This document shows, in pieces, positions 7,704 to 15,153 of a stretch of DNA of 23,092 bases. The notes beneath the pieces are model-generated. The model was not told the DNA's origin. It did no database searches and saw only the letters and a program-made list of their open reading frames with translations. The DNA is from DASXMT01 sp036521415 (GTDB lineage: Bacteria > Actinomycetota > Acidimicrobiia > Acidimicrobiales > RAAP-2). Position 1 is the stretch's first letter, and every line of letters begins with the position of its first letter. Both the position numbers and the translations under genes were made by a program. The stretch lies in contig DATDHU010000022.1 of NCBI GenBank assembly GCA_036521415.1, forward strand, positions 1 through 23,092, written 5' to 3'.

Positions 7704-8189
7704 ATGCCGCAAGAACTGGACGACGTGGAAGAACCAAACGGGCTGGCCGAGGACGACCTTGACGAGTTGGAGGACGATGACGACCTGATCGAGGACGAAG
7801 ATGTCGCCCTGGTCGACGAAGACGACGACGACGTGGTGGTGAAGGACGAGCCCGACGTGGACGTCGACGTCGACGTGGACGTGGACGTCGCCGATGTCGC
7901 CGTCCCGGTGGCTGCCCCGGCCGCGGCCGACGAGGAGGAGAGCGACGAGGAAGAGGAGCCCGAGGACGAGGACGTCGAGGCCAGCTTGGACATGATCCTG
8001 AAAGAGCGCTTGGTCGTCGAAGAGGAGCCCGAGGACGAAGAGGCGGTCGAGACGGACGAGAAGACGGATGGCGTGGAGCGGGTGCTGCCCAAACAGCCCG
8101 ACGAGTTCGTCTGCCGGTCGTGTTTTCTGGTGAAGCATCCCAGCCAACTGGCCGACCCGACGAAAATGCTCTGCAGAGACTGCGTCTGA
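7704..8189 (+). CDS. DUF4193 family zinc-ribbon protein with expanded acidic region
   Basis: A 161-aa protein whose C-terminus (about 126-161) matches the actinobacterial DUF4193 family: VLPKQPDEFVCRSCFLVKHPSQLA followed by CRDCV. Cys137, Cys140, Cys157 and Cys160 form a probable zinc ribbon. The family's function is unknown. The N-terminal 125 residues are extremely acidic and low in complexity, with runs of D/E and six Asp-Val repeats encoded at 7854-7889. Mycobacterial members are about 100 aa as I recall, so this one is expanded. GAAGGG at 7693-7698 is a good ribosome binding site for the ATG. The next gene starts 15 bases after the stop, suggesting an operon. The long structured region upstream may control it. 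Confidence 0.88.
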   Translation: MPQELDDVEEPNGLAEDDLDELEDDDDLIEDEDVALVDEDDDDVVVKDEPDVDVDVDVDVDVADVAVPVAAPAAADEEESDEEEEPEDEDVEASLDMILKERLVVEEEPEDEEAVETDEKTDGVERVLPKQPDEFVCRSCFLVKHPSQLADPTKMLCRDCV

Positions 8190-8204
8190 GAGAGGAAGGA
8201 CCCC

Positions 8205-8765
8205 ATGGACCCGGTGACCGACGAGCCGACGACGGTGAACCAACGTCTCGTGGACGTCTTCGTCTTCGCACCGGTCGGCCTGATGGTGACGGCCGTGGAG
8301 GAGTTCCCACGGCTGGTCGAGCGGGGGCGGGAACGGCTCACCGGCCAGGTCACGTCCGCGCACACCGTCGGGTCCTTCGCCGTCGCCGCCGGACGCAGCC
8401 AGCTGCGCAAGCGGGCGGAAGATCTTCGGCGCAGTCGGGAGACCGCGGGAACACCGGCCCCTGAGGTGCCCGAGGGACCGGCCACGACTCCGCCGCCTGA
8501 CGGCCCGGTGGTGCAGGCCGCGTCGACGCCGATCCGATCGGCCAGTCCGGAGACCGCTGACGACGGGGTCGCCCCGGCGGCCAACGGGACCTCGGTGCCA
8601 CTGGCCATACCCGGGTTCGACACGCTGTCGGCATCCCAGGTCGTTCAACGGCTCGACGGGCTGACCGCCGATGAGCTGTCCGCGGTCCGGGCCCACGAAT
8701 CGGGCCATCGGGGCCGCCGGACTATCCTCAACCGCGTCGAGCAGCTCCTGGACGAGCGCTCGTAG
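8205..8765 (+). CDS. Hypothetical protein resembling actinobacterial lipid-droplet-associated-type proteins
   Basis: 186 aa in three parts. The N-terminal part (about 15-70) is a mixed hydrophobic/amphipathic segment (VFVFAPVGLMVTAVEEFPRL, then VGSFAVAAGRSQLRKR). The middle (about 80-135) is Pro/Ala-rich and probably disordered. The C-terminal helical motif (about 142-186) contains LSASQVVQRLDGLTADEL and ends HRGRRTILNRVEQLL. The C-terminal motif is of a kind I recall from small actinobacterial proteins annotated as lipid-droplet-associated or uncharacterised. That link is from memory, and no function should be assumed. The AGGAAGGA at 8194-8201 is a good ribosome binding site for the ATG at 8205. 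It sits between the DUF4193 gene and a GNAT acetyltransferase in the same orientation. Confidence 0.8.
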   Translation: MDPVTDEPTTVNQRLVDVFVFAPVGLMVTAVEEFPRLVERGRERLTGQVTSAHTVGSFAVAAGRSQLRKRAEDLRRSRETAGTPAPEVPEGPATTPPPDGPVVQAASTPIRSASPETADDGVAPAANGTSVPLAIPGFDTLSASQVVQRLDGLTADELSAVRAHESGHRGRRTILNRVEQLLDERS

Positions 8766-8813
8766 CCCACGGAACGATCGCCGGGGTCGGATTACCGTCG
8801 CCGAGGAGGACCG

Positions 8814-9293
8814 GTGGAAGCAGTACGGAAGGCCGAACCGGGCGACGCCCGCGAGCTCGCCGCACTGTCGGCGGCGTGCGCCGACGCCCTGGCCCACAAA
8901 CGGGGGGGCCCACTGCTGTTGGCTCACCGTCGACCGCCGGCCGGAGACTTCGAGCCCGATGCGCTTGCCTCGCTCTTGGCCGATGCCACCCGACTGACCC
9001 TGGTCGGGACGATCGACGGCGTGGTAGTGGCGATGGCGCTCGGTCGGGTCGAGACGCTCAGGGACGGTGACCGGCTCGGCCGCATGGACGGCTGCTATGT
9101 CGATCCCGGCGCTCGGTCCATCGGGCTCGGCCACCTGCTCATCGACTCGCTGATGGCCTGGTTCGAGGCCGAGCACTGCGTCGGAGCGGACGGCATCGCC
9201 CTCCCCGGCGATCGAGACGGGAAGAACTTCTTCGAGTCGGCCGGTTTCAAGGCTCGCCTGTTGGTCATGCACCGAACCATCGAGCCGGGCTGA
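8814..9293 (+). CDS. GNAT-family N-acetyltransferase
   Basis: A 159-aa single-domain GNAT protein, which would move an acetyl group from acetyl-CoA to an amine on an unknown substrate. The acetyl-CoA pyrophosphate-binding motif A is visible as RSIGLGHLL (about 101-109; R-x-x-G-x-G), after a beta strand GRMDGCYVDPGA. Motif B is FFESAGFKARLLVMHR near the C-terminus. The start is a GTG at 8814 with GAGGAGGA at 8803-8810. The next gene, a Nudix hydrolase, starts 15 bases after its stop, so the two are probably cotranscribed. The small size and lack of extra domains do not allow a substrate to be named. Confidence 0.88.
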   Translation: MEAVRKAEPGDARELAALSAACADALAHKRGGPLLLAHRRPPAGDFEPDALASLLADATRLTLVGTIDGVVVAMALGRVETLRDGDRLGRMDGCYVDPGARSIGLGHLLIDSLMAWFEAEHCVGADGIALPGDRDGKNFFESAGFKARLLVMHRTIEPG

Positions 9294-9307
9294 CGCATCG
9301 GGCCGGC

Positions 9308-9712
9308 GTGGACGCGTCCGGATCGGTCCCCGCCGTGCGCGGGGTGGGGGCGGTCGCCGTCATCGACGGAGCGATCCTCCTCGTCCGGCGGGGCCGGGCT
9401 CCCCAGGCCGGTCGATGGTCGGTGCCCGGAGGCCACGTCGAGCCGGGCGAACGACCCGAAGCGGCGGTCCTCCGGGAACTGGTCGAGGAGACCGGTCTCC
9501 ATGGGGTGTGCGGCCCGGTGGTGCTCGACGTCACGGTGGACATCGACGGGAAGCGGTACTGGATCACCGACTATGCCGTCACCGTTGGCGAGCGCCGCGA
9601 CCCCGTGCCCTCCGACGATGCCGAAGCCGCCGCCTGGGTGCCGCTGGACCAGATCAGCAGGTTCGACCTGGTCGACGGGCTCGACCGGCTCATCGCCGCT
9701 CTGGCGTATTGA
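9308..9712 (+). CDS. Nudix hydrolase
   Basis: A 134-aa protein with a complete Nudix box: GHVEPGERPEAAVLRELVEETGL at residues 42-64 fits GX5EX7REUXEEXGU, the magnesium-binding loop that hydrolyses nucleoside diphosphates linked to another group. The preceding strand AVAVIDGAILLVRRGR and the following WVPLDQISRFDL are typical of ADP-ribose/NADH or MutT-like enzymes. The substrate cannot be told from the sequence. The start is a GTG at 9308, 15 bases after the GNAT stop. The stop (9710-9712) is only 8 bases from the stop of the converging reverse gene at 9721. Confidence 0.92.
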   Translation: MDASGSVPAVRGVGAVAVIDGAILLVRRGRAPQAGRWSVPGGHVEPGERPEAAVLRELVEETGLHGVCGPVVLDVTVDIDGKRYWITDYAVTVGERRDPVPSDDAEAAAWVPLDQISRFDLVDGLDRLIAALAY

Positions 9713-9720
9713 TCGGGGGG

Positions 9721-11070
9721 TCAGGCCGAACGACGACCCGGTGACGACCGGGCCGGAACCGGGCGCCGTGGGCCCGGCGGGGGTGGGATGGGGATCCCGA
9801 GCAGGCGGGCCAGCTCGGGCACCATGCCCGATGCCTGGCGTGCAGCGGCCAGTAGGGCCTCGTCGGCGTCGCGCGGGATCCCGACCGGCTTGACCGTCCG
9901 GCGTACCGGCGACTCGACAACGACCTCGAGTACGGCCAGCCACTCGGCCGCCGGTATCTCGGCCGACATGGCCTGGCCGGCCATCTCGGAGAGGCGCACG
10001 GCGAGCTCGGCCGACAAGCGGGCTGCCGGTTCTGGGGGTCGGGCCGAGATACGCAAGGCGTCGGCAACCCGTCCCTCGTCGAGGGCGGTGGTCATGCGGG
10101 CGACCCAGCCGTCCCGAAGGGCGGTGACGCGCTGGTCGAGGGAGGTGCGCAACGAGGCGGCGAACTCGCGGCCCTCCTCGTCCAGGCTGACCGTCGAGGC
10201 CGAGGCGACGATGGACCGGAGCTCCCGCAGGGCCACGTCCTTGCCCGCATTCCTGGCCGACGAGGCACGGTCCTTCCAGTTGGCCAGGTTGACCGTGGGC
10301 AACAGTTCCTCGGCCATGGCCAACAACGGCCCCGGCGTCACCTCGGCCCGGCCGTCGGCCCGGGCCCGTTCGTTCTGCTCGTTGATCGCCTGGCGAACAG
10401 CCGGGATGCCGCCGCGCAGCAGTTGCTCGGCCACGGGCAGCTGTTCGGGCCGCAGGCCGGCCAGCGCCGCGTTGCGGTAGGCGGTCGACGGCTGCGGGCG
10501 TCCGGGGTTGTCCCGGCCCCCACCGCGCCGGGCGCCATCGCGCCCACCCTCGCGTCCGCCTGGTCGAGCGGGACGCTCGCGGCGGCGGTCCTCGGACGGC
10601 CCGCCGGTGCGGGCGCGGCTGTCGCTTCGAGGAGCAGAGGACCCGGCCGCCGGTTCGCCCCGGCCCCGCCCGCTCGCCGGCCGCCGGGATCCTTCGGACC
10701 GATCGCGCCCGGGGCGATCGCGCCCGGGGCGTTCCCGATCGGGGCGGTCCCGGTCGCCGTCCCTTCGCCGCCCCTTGGACTTGGAGGCGAGGACCACCGA
10801 GACGTCGGGACCCGAACGGGGGGTACCGATGATCTCGATCCGCTCGACCGATTTGGGGGCGTCCTTTCCCTTGGGGGGGAGGAGGGCGATGACGCTCATG
10901 CCATCGAGAGTCGACTCAACCTCGGCGCGTAGGACAGTGCCCACCGTGGTCCCATCGGGAACGAGCTCGCCAGAGACGGTGCCCCGAGGCTGCTTGGCCC
11001 CGGCGGCGCGCCACGTCCAGATGCCGTCCCCACTGTCACTGGTCAGCTCGATCTCAATCCTGTGCGACAT
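9721..11070 (-). CDS. Hypothetical protein with Arg-rich disordered linker
   Basis: I do not recognise this 449-aa protein. It has an N-terminal beta-rich domain (about 1-95; MSHRIEIELTSD, then GVTVLRA-like strands), a strongly basic low-complexity linker (about 99-195) full of RDRPGRDR, RRRERP and RGGGRD units, and a mostly helical C-terminal domain (about 205-425; EQLPVAEQLLRGGIPAVRQAINEQ, then WLAVLEVVVESP), ending in a Pro/Arg tail. RG/RD-rich linkers are common in nucleic-acid-binding proteins, so RNA or DNA binding is a reasonable guess only. The frame extends upstream to 11121, but MSHRIEIE at 11070 is the likelier start: TAGCGT on the reverse strand (11086-11081) lies 10 bases upstream. 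It diverges from the HtrA-type protease gene. Confidence 0.8.
   Translation of the reverse strand: MSHRIEIELTSDSGDGIWTWRAAGAKQPRGTVSGELVPDGTTVGTVLRAEVESTLDGMSVIALLPPKGKDAPKSVERIEIIGTPRSGPDVSVVLASKSKGRRRDGDRDRPDRERPGRDRPGRDRSEGSRRPASGRGRGEPAAGSSAPRSDSRARTGGPSEDRRRERPARPGGREGGRDGARRGGGRDNPGRPQPSTAYRNAALAGLRPEQLPVAEQLLRGGIPAVRQAINEQNERARADGRAEVTPGPLLAMAEELLPTVNLANWKDRASSARNAGKDVALRELRSIVASASTVSLDEEGREFAASLRTSLDQRVTALRDGWVARMTTALDEGRVADALRISARPPEPAARLSAELAVRLSEMAGQAMSAEIPAAEWLAVLEVVVESPVRRTVKPVGIPRDADEALLAAARQASGMVPELARLLGIPIPPPPGPRRPVPARSSPGRRSA
10701..10730 (+). repeat. Two perfect 15-base tandem units in the Arg-rich linker
   Basis: GATCGCGCCCGGGGC occurs at 10701-10715 and again at 10716-10730. 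It lies inside the reverse-strand hypothetical gene and encodes the repeated RPGRD unit. Degenerate copies continue to about 10760. The cause is probably slippage or unequal exchange within a coding region. Confidence 0.85.
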
Positions 11071-11165
11071 ACCGGGCGACACGCTACTGCCGCTGGAGAG
11101 GGTGGCTGAAACCCTGTGCATAAAGGATGGCTAAGAAGGGAGTAAGAAGCGGGTGAATGGAGGCA

Positions 11166-11194
11166 TTGTAAAGGGGTTCTGGCCGTACTATCGA
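11166..11194 (+). promoter_or_regulatory. Possible promoter of the HtrA-type protease gene
   Basis: TTGTAA (11166-11171) and TATCGA (11189-11194) are 17 bases apart in the AT-richer gap between two divergent genes. TACTAT at 11186-11191 is an alternative -10. Initiation near 11200 would leave a leader of about 55 bases before the ATG at 11257. Confidence 0.3.
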
Positions 11195-11256
11195 CCTGAC
11201 GTAGCGACGCCGAGGTGTTCCGGCTGAGCAGGGGGTACGAGCCGAGGAGGACCAGC

Positions 11257-12870
11257 ATGGACGACCGGGAGCCGACGGACGGCAAGCCCGAGGGCCAACC
11301 TGCGGTCCCTCCTTCGGAGGAGCAGACAGTCGAGATCCCCCTTCGCAGCACCGACGCGGCGCCCACGGCCGAGACCCCGCTTCCTGGCACCGACGCGCCC
11401 ACGGCCGAGACTCCGATCGCCGGCACACCGTGGCAGGCGACCGAGCCTGGATGGCCGCAGCCACCGCAGCCACCGCAGCGTCCGGGCCCTCCCGGCGCCG
11501 TTCCCCAGTCACCCCTCGGGAGTGCCCCCAGTGCACCCGGCGTTGTCGGTGCTGCCGGTGCTGCCGGTGCTGCCGGTGCTGCCGGTGCTGCCGGCGGCGT
11601 TCCTCTTGGTCCGCCGGGGCCCGGACCATACAGCGTTCTTCCGAGCGGACAAGCTGTGGGCGCAGCACAAGGTGAGGGTGCACCAGCGGAGGCTGCTGCC
11701 CGGCGGCCGAGCGGAACGTGGCGCTCGGCAGTGGTGGCTCTGGTGGCCGCGCTCATCGGGGCAGGGGTCGGCGGGGGCATCGTTGCCGCGACGGTGGGGA
11801 ACGGCAACACCACGACCACGGTCAAGGAGATCTCTGCCGGTCCCGCATTGCTGAACGGGACAGTCGATATCGAGACGGTGATCGCCAAGGTCCTCCCGGC
11901 CGTCGTGGCCATCGACGCAAAGTCGGCACCGACCGCCAACGGCGCGTTCGACCTCCCCGGAAGCCAGGCGCAGCAGCAGGACAGTCAGGGGTCGGGGATG
12001 ATCATCAGCTCAACGGGCGAGGTGGTCACGAACAACCACGTCATCGCCGGGGCAACCAACATCACCGTGACCCTCTACGGGCAGACCAAAGCCCGGGCCG
12101 CCACCCTGGTGGATGCCGACCCGACCAATGACGTGGCCCTGTTGCAGATCACCGGGGGAGCGAACCTACCTGCCGTGAACTACGCCGACTCGGACAATGT
12201 GCAAGTGGGAGACGGTGTGGTAGCCATCGGCAATGCGTTGGGCCTCTCGCTCGGCACCCCGACCGTGACTCAGGGGATCATCTCGGCCAAGGGGCGCACG
12301 GTCACGGCCGGCGACGCCGGCAGCTCGAGCACAGAGACGCTCTCCGACCTGTTCCAGACCGACGCGGCCATCAATCCCGGCAACTCGGGCGGCCCCCTGG
12401 TCGACAGCTCGGGCAAGGTGATCGCCATGAACACCGCGGTGGCCGCCAACAGCAGCGGGACCAGCCAGGCCCAGAACATCGGCTTCGCCATTCCCGCCAA
12501 CAAGATCCAACAATTGCTTCCCGGACTGCGGAACCACTCGATCGGGAGCGGGTCCAAAGCGGGCACGGGGTATCTCGGGGTCTCGCTCGAAACGGTGACC
12601 CAGCAACTTCGGAGCCAATACGGGTTCGTCCCCAATCAGGGAGCGGCCGTGATGCAGGTGACGTCTGGCTCGCCCGCCGATACGGCCGGTATCGAGAACG
12701 GTGACGTCATCGTGCGGCTGGACGGCAAGGCCGTGACGAGCGCCGACCAGCTGCAGGTGGCCATCCAGGCCGACAAGCCGGGTCAGCGCGTGCAGATCGG
12801 CCTCTACCGGGGCCAGAAGCAGCTCACGGTGACGGCCACCCTGGGGTCCATTCCGTCCTCGGCCCCTTGA
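11257..12870 (+). CDS. HtrA/DegP-type membrane-anchored serine protease with PDZ domain
   Basis: A 537-aa trypsin-like (S1C) protease, probably for quality control of proteins outside the membrane. The N-terminal 150 residues are cytoplasmic, Pro/Gly/Ala-rich and disordered, with five GAA tripeptide repeats. A membrane helix follows (about 157-180, VVALVAALIGAGVGGGIVAA), then the protease domain with triad His261 (TNNHVIAG), Asp292 (PTNDVALL) and Ser377 (NPGNSGGPLV), and a C-terminal PDZ domain (about 440-535; YLGVSLETV, SPADTAGIENGDVIVRLDG). This layout is like mycobacterial PepD/HtrA-type proteins. The start at 11257 has a strong GAGGAGG (11244-11250) six bases upstream. An in-frame GTG at 11215 lacks this. 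The gene converges on the small zinc-ribbon gene. Confidence 0.95.
   Translation: MDDREPTDGKPEGQPAVPPSEEQTVEIPLRSTDAAPTAETPLPGTDAPTAETPIAGTPWQATEPGWPQPPQPPQRPGPPGAVPQSPLGSAPSAPGVVGAAGAAGAAGAAGAAGGVPLGPPGPGPYSVLPSGQAVGAAQGEGAPAEAAARRPSGTWRSAVVALVAALIGAGVGGGIVAATVGNGNTTTTVKEISAGPALLNGTVDIETVIAKVLPAVVAIDAKSAPTANGAFDLPGSQAQQQDSQGSGMIISSTGEVVTNNHVIAGATNITVTLYGQTKARAATLVDADPTNDVALLQITGGANLPAVNYADSDNVQVGDGVVAIGNALGLSLGTPTVTQGIISAKGRTVTAGDAGSSSTETLSDLFQTDAAINPGNSGGPLVDSSGKVIAMNTAVAANSSGTSQAQNIGFAIPANKIQQLLPGLRNHSIGSGSKAGTGYLGVSLETVTQQLRSQYGFVPNQGAAVMQVTSGSPADTAGIENGDVIVRLDGKAVTSADQLQVAIQADKPGQRVQIGLYRGQKQLTVTATLGSIPSSAP
11548..11592 (+). repeat. Five tandem copies of a 9-base unit (GGTGCTGCC)
   Basis: Five perfect consecutive GGTGCTGCC units within the cytoplasmic linker of the HtrA-type protease encode Gly-Ala-Ala repeats. 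Because the unit is a multiple of three, copy-number change would alter linker length without shifting the frame. Confidence 0.95.
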
Positions 12871-12894
12871 CCGGCCTGTCCGACATGAGCCCGA

Positions 12895-12943
12895 GTCGCG
12901 CCGGTCGGGTTTTCGCGCCGCGACAGGGAAGAACCTGGGTTCT
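12895..12943. terminator. Possible bidirectional terminator region
   Basis: The 118-base gap between two converging genes holds GTCGCG (12895-12900) paired with CGCGAC (12919-12924), and the perfect hairpin AGAACC-TG-GGTTCT (12930-12943). There is no clear T-run after either stem, so this is only a weak terminator call. Confidence 0.3.
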
Positions 12944-12988
12944 CGCCGACCAGCTGGCCCCCGGTCTCTCTGGCGGGTGGCCAGACGG

Positions 12989-13261
12989 CTACCAGGATCC
13001 CCAGCGGGCGAGGGGGGCGCCGTAACCGGCGTCGGCCGCGCAACGGCCGCAGAGGTCCATGCGCCGGGAACCGGGCCGGTCCGACGCGGCGACCCGCCGC
13101 CAGCCGTACCGGCGGGCCTCCTCGAGGCTGGCCGACTCCGACCACTGGGGTGAGGTGCGGGTGCCGCAACGCCCGCAGGTGCGGATGAACACCTCGTCCT
13201 CGTCGTAAAAGGTCTCCTCGCCGAAGAAGGTTGGATCGTCGGGATCGAAATCGAAGTCCAT
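12989..13261 (-). CDS. Small zinc-ribbon protein
   Basis: A 90-aa protein of unknown function. The N-terminus is acidic and aromatic (MDFDFDPDDPTFFGEETFYDEDE). Two CxxC pairs, Cys29/Cys32 (CGRC) and Cys71/Cys74 (CGRC), probably bind one zinc ion. Between them lies an amphipathic helix (SLEEARRYGWRRVAAS). The frame remains open far upstream, but the ATG at 13261 is chosen because AGGAGA lies 6-7 bases before it on the reverse strand and because the acidic start is followed directly by the ribbon. It diverges from the LigD gene group and converges on the HtrA-type gene. Proteins this small with paired CxxC may act in protein or nucleic-acid binding. No specific role can be given. Confidence 0.8.
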   Translation of the reverse strand: MDFDFDPDDPTFFGEETFYDEDEVFIRTCGRCGTRTSPQWSESASLEEARRYGWRRVAASDRPGSRRMDLCGRCAADAGYGAPLARWGSW

Positions 13262-13399
13262 GGTCGATCTCCTGGTTGCTTTGTTCGCCGTTCCGTCCCA
13301 TTCTGGACGATCGGGCCGGGTGCCGGAAACCGGTGTCTGTCCTGGGCGGGATCGGCCTTGAGGGCCGGGCCGGTCAGAAACCATTAGCCTCGCTCCGAC

Positions 13400-13558
13400 A
13401 TGGAGTATGTCGCCTCGTCGGACCAGACCGGGCTTGCCGACCGGCGAGGAGCATTCTTTGCTGGGCCGGGACCGGCCGTGTTCCCCGCGGTGGCCGCACT
13501 TGTCCTGGATCGCTTCGATGTGTCGGTCGGGCACGGAACGGGTATCGGGAGTCAGTGA
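13400..13558 (+). CDS. Possible 52-aa leader ORF before ligD
   Basis: An ORF MEYVASSDQTGLADRRG... ending GTGIGSQ, without recognisable similarity. Two features support it. TAGCCT (13385-13390) lies nine bases before the ATG, the same box and spacing as at lepB. Its TGA stop (13556-13558) overlaps the GTG start of the LigD gene in the sequence GTGA, the usual form for translational coupling. Against it: third-position GC is only about 70%, lower than the neighbouring genes, there is no ribosome binding site, and no good -35 element is seen. It may be a real small gene, a regulatory leader peptide, or chance. Confidence 0.35.
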   Translation: MEYVASSDQTGLADRRGAFFAGPGPAVFPAVAALVLDRFDVSVGHGTGIGSQ

Positions 13559-15153
13559 CACCAGCGGCTCAGCGGAGCGGTAGGACCAAGAAGTCCGCAG
13601 CTGGTAGGGAGCCGGCGGCCAAGAAGACGGCTGCAAGCAAGATAGTCGCCAAGAAGAGAGCCGCAAGCAAGACAGCCGCAAGCAAGACAGCGGCCAAGAA
13701 GACAGCGGCCGGCAAGAATCCTGCACTCGCCACCTACCGGAAGAAGCGGGACCCGGCCAAGACCCCCGAGCCGATGGGCTCGACCACGAGGGGCACACGG
13801 TCGAAGCGGTCGGGTCCAGCCTTCGTCATCCAGGAGCACCACGCCACCGCGTTGCACTGGGACTTCCGGCTCGAGCGAGACGGCGTGTTGGTCTCGTGGG
13901 CCATCCCCAAGGGCATTCCACTCGACCCGGGCAACAACCGGCTCGCCGTCCACACCGAGGACCACCCGCTCGACTACGGCACCTTCGAGGGCGACATCCC
14001 GAAAGGGGAGTACGGCGGGGGCACCGTCATTCTCTGGGACCATGGCCACTTCGAGTGCGAGAAGTGGAATGAGCGCGAGGTGATCATCCGGCTGCACGGT
14101 TCCCGTGTCAGCGGCCGGTACGTCCTGTTCAAGACGGGAGGCCGCAATTGGATGATCCATCGTATGGATCCCGCCCCGGCGGGGTGGGAGCCGATGCCCG
14201 AGGAGATCCGACCCATGTTGGCCACGCCGGGATCGTTGCCGGCCAGCGACCGTGGGTGGGCCTACGAGTTCAAATGGGACGGCATCCGGGCGGTGACCTA
14301 CGTCGAGGGCGGACGGGTGCGGGCTCTCACCCGGAACGGCAACGACGTGTCCGACGTGTACCCGGAGCTGCGCGGAGTGGGCCAGCAGCTCGGGGCGACG
14401 TCGGTCGTCCTCGACGGCGAGCTCGTGGCCATGGACGATGAAGGGCGACCGTCGTTCTCGAAGCTGCAGAACCGCATGCAAGTGCGGGGGTCGGCCCAGG
14501 TCCGGCGGGCGGCGGCCAGCACGCCGGTGAGCTACCTCATCTTCGATGCGCTCTACCTGGACGGCCGGAAGCTGGTCGACGAGAGCTACGACGAGCGACG
14601 GTCAGTGCTTCAGTCCCTGGCCCTCGATGGCCCGAACTGGGCGGTGACCGACTCGTTCACCAACGCACAGGGCCAAAAGGTGCTCGATGTAGCCCGATCG
14701 GGCGGTCTCGAGGGCGTGGTGGCCAAGCGGCGGAACGGCCGCTACCAACCGGGGCGGCGAAGCGACACCTGGATCAAGGTCAAGCTGACCCGGAGCCAGG
14801 ACGTGGTGATCGGCGGCTGGGCGTCGGGCAAGGGCAGCCGCGAACAGACGTTCGGAGCGCTGCTGGTCGGAGTCCCGGGGCCGAAGGGCCTCGACTATGT
14901 GGGCAAGGTCGGCACCGGCTTCACCGAGGACCAGCAGGGGGAGCTGCTCGGTCGGCTGCGTGCCCTGACCCGGACGAGCAGCCCGTTCGCCGCTGCGGTG
15001 CCGAGCGCCCATCGAGCCGGAGCTACTTGGGTCGAGCCCACCTTGGTCGGTGAGGTGCGGTTCACCGAATGGACGAGGGACGGTCAGATCCGGCACCCGG
15101 TGTGGCGCGGCCTCCGAGCCGACAAAGACCCGACAGAGGTGGTTCGTGAGTAA
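13555..15153 (+). CDS. ligD: LigD-type DNA ligase with 3'-phosphoesterase domain (PE-LIG)
   Basis: An ATP-dependent DNA ligase for bacterial non-homologous end joining. From the GTG at 13555 it is 532 aa. The first 60 residues are a Lys/Ala-rich tail with AAKKTAASK-like repeats. The 3'-phosphoesterase domain follows (about 85-200; HHATALHWDFRLERDG, HTEDHPLDYGTFEG, IPKGEYGGG). The ligase core begins at PMLATPG, with the adenylated Lys240 in EFKWDGIRA (motif I, KxDG), then LDGELVAMD, VSYLIFDALYL, GLEGVVAKR, TWIKVKL, and an OB-fold C-terminus (GKVGTGFTE). The polymerase domain found at the N-terminus of mycobacterial LigD is absent and is encoded by the next gene. The frame extends upstream to 13231 but overlaps the divergent gene there. 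GTG 13555 is favoured by the GTGA overlap. Confidence 0.93.
   Translation: MTPAAQRSGRTKKSAAGREPAAKKTAASKIVAKKRAASKTAASKTAAKKTAAGKNPALATYRKKRDPAKTPEPMGSTTRGTRSKRSGPAFVIQEHHATALHWDFRLERDGVLVSWAIPKGIPLDPGNNRLAVHTEDHPLDYGTFEGDIPKGEYGGGTVILWDHGHFECEKWNEREVIIRLHGSRVSGRYVLFKTGGRNWMIHRMDPAPAGWEPMPEEIRPMLATPGSLPASDRGWAYEFKWDGIRAVTYVEGGRVRALTRNGNDVSDVYPELRGVGQQLGATSVVLDGELVAMDDEGRPSFSKLQNRMQVRGSAQVRRAAASTPVSYLIFDALYLDGRKLVDESYDERRSVLQSLALDGPNWAVTDSFTNAQGQKVLDVARSGGLEGVVAKRRNGRYQPGRRSDTWIKVKLTRSQDVVIGGWASGKGSREQTFGALLVGVPGPKGLDYVGKVGTGFTEDQQGELLGRLRALTRTSSPFAAAVPSAHRAGATWVEPTLVGEVRFTEWTRDGQIRHPVWRGLRADKDPTEVVRE

Noticed and set aside
7668..9272. Long reverse open frame opposite the DUF4193, hypothetical and GNAT genes
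   Set aside because: Its residues are antisense of the acidic repeats (Val/His/Leu-rich) and it covers three genes with clear forward motifs and ribosome binding sites.
11548..11592. Possible CRISPR-like repeats
   Set aside because: The 9-base units are directly adjacent with no spacers and are in frame within a protease gene.
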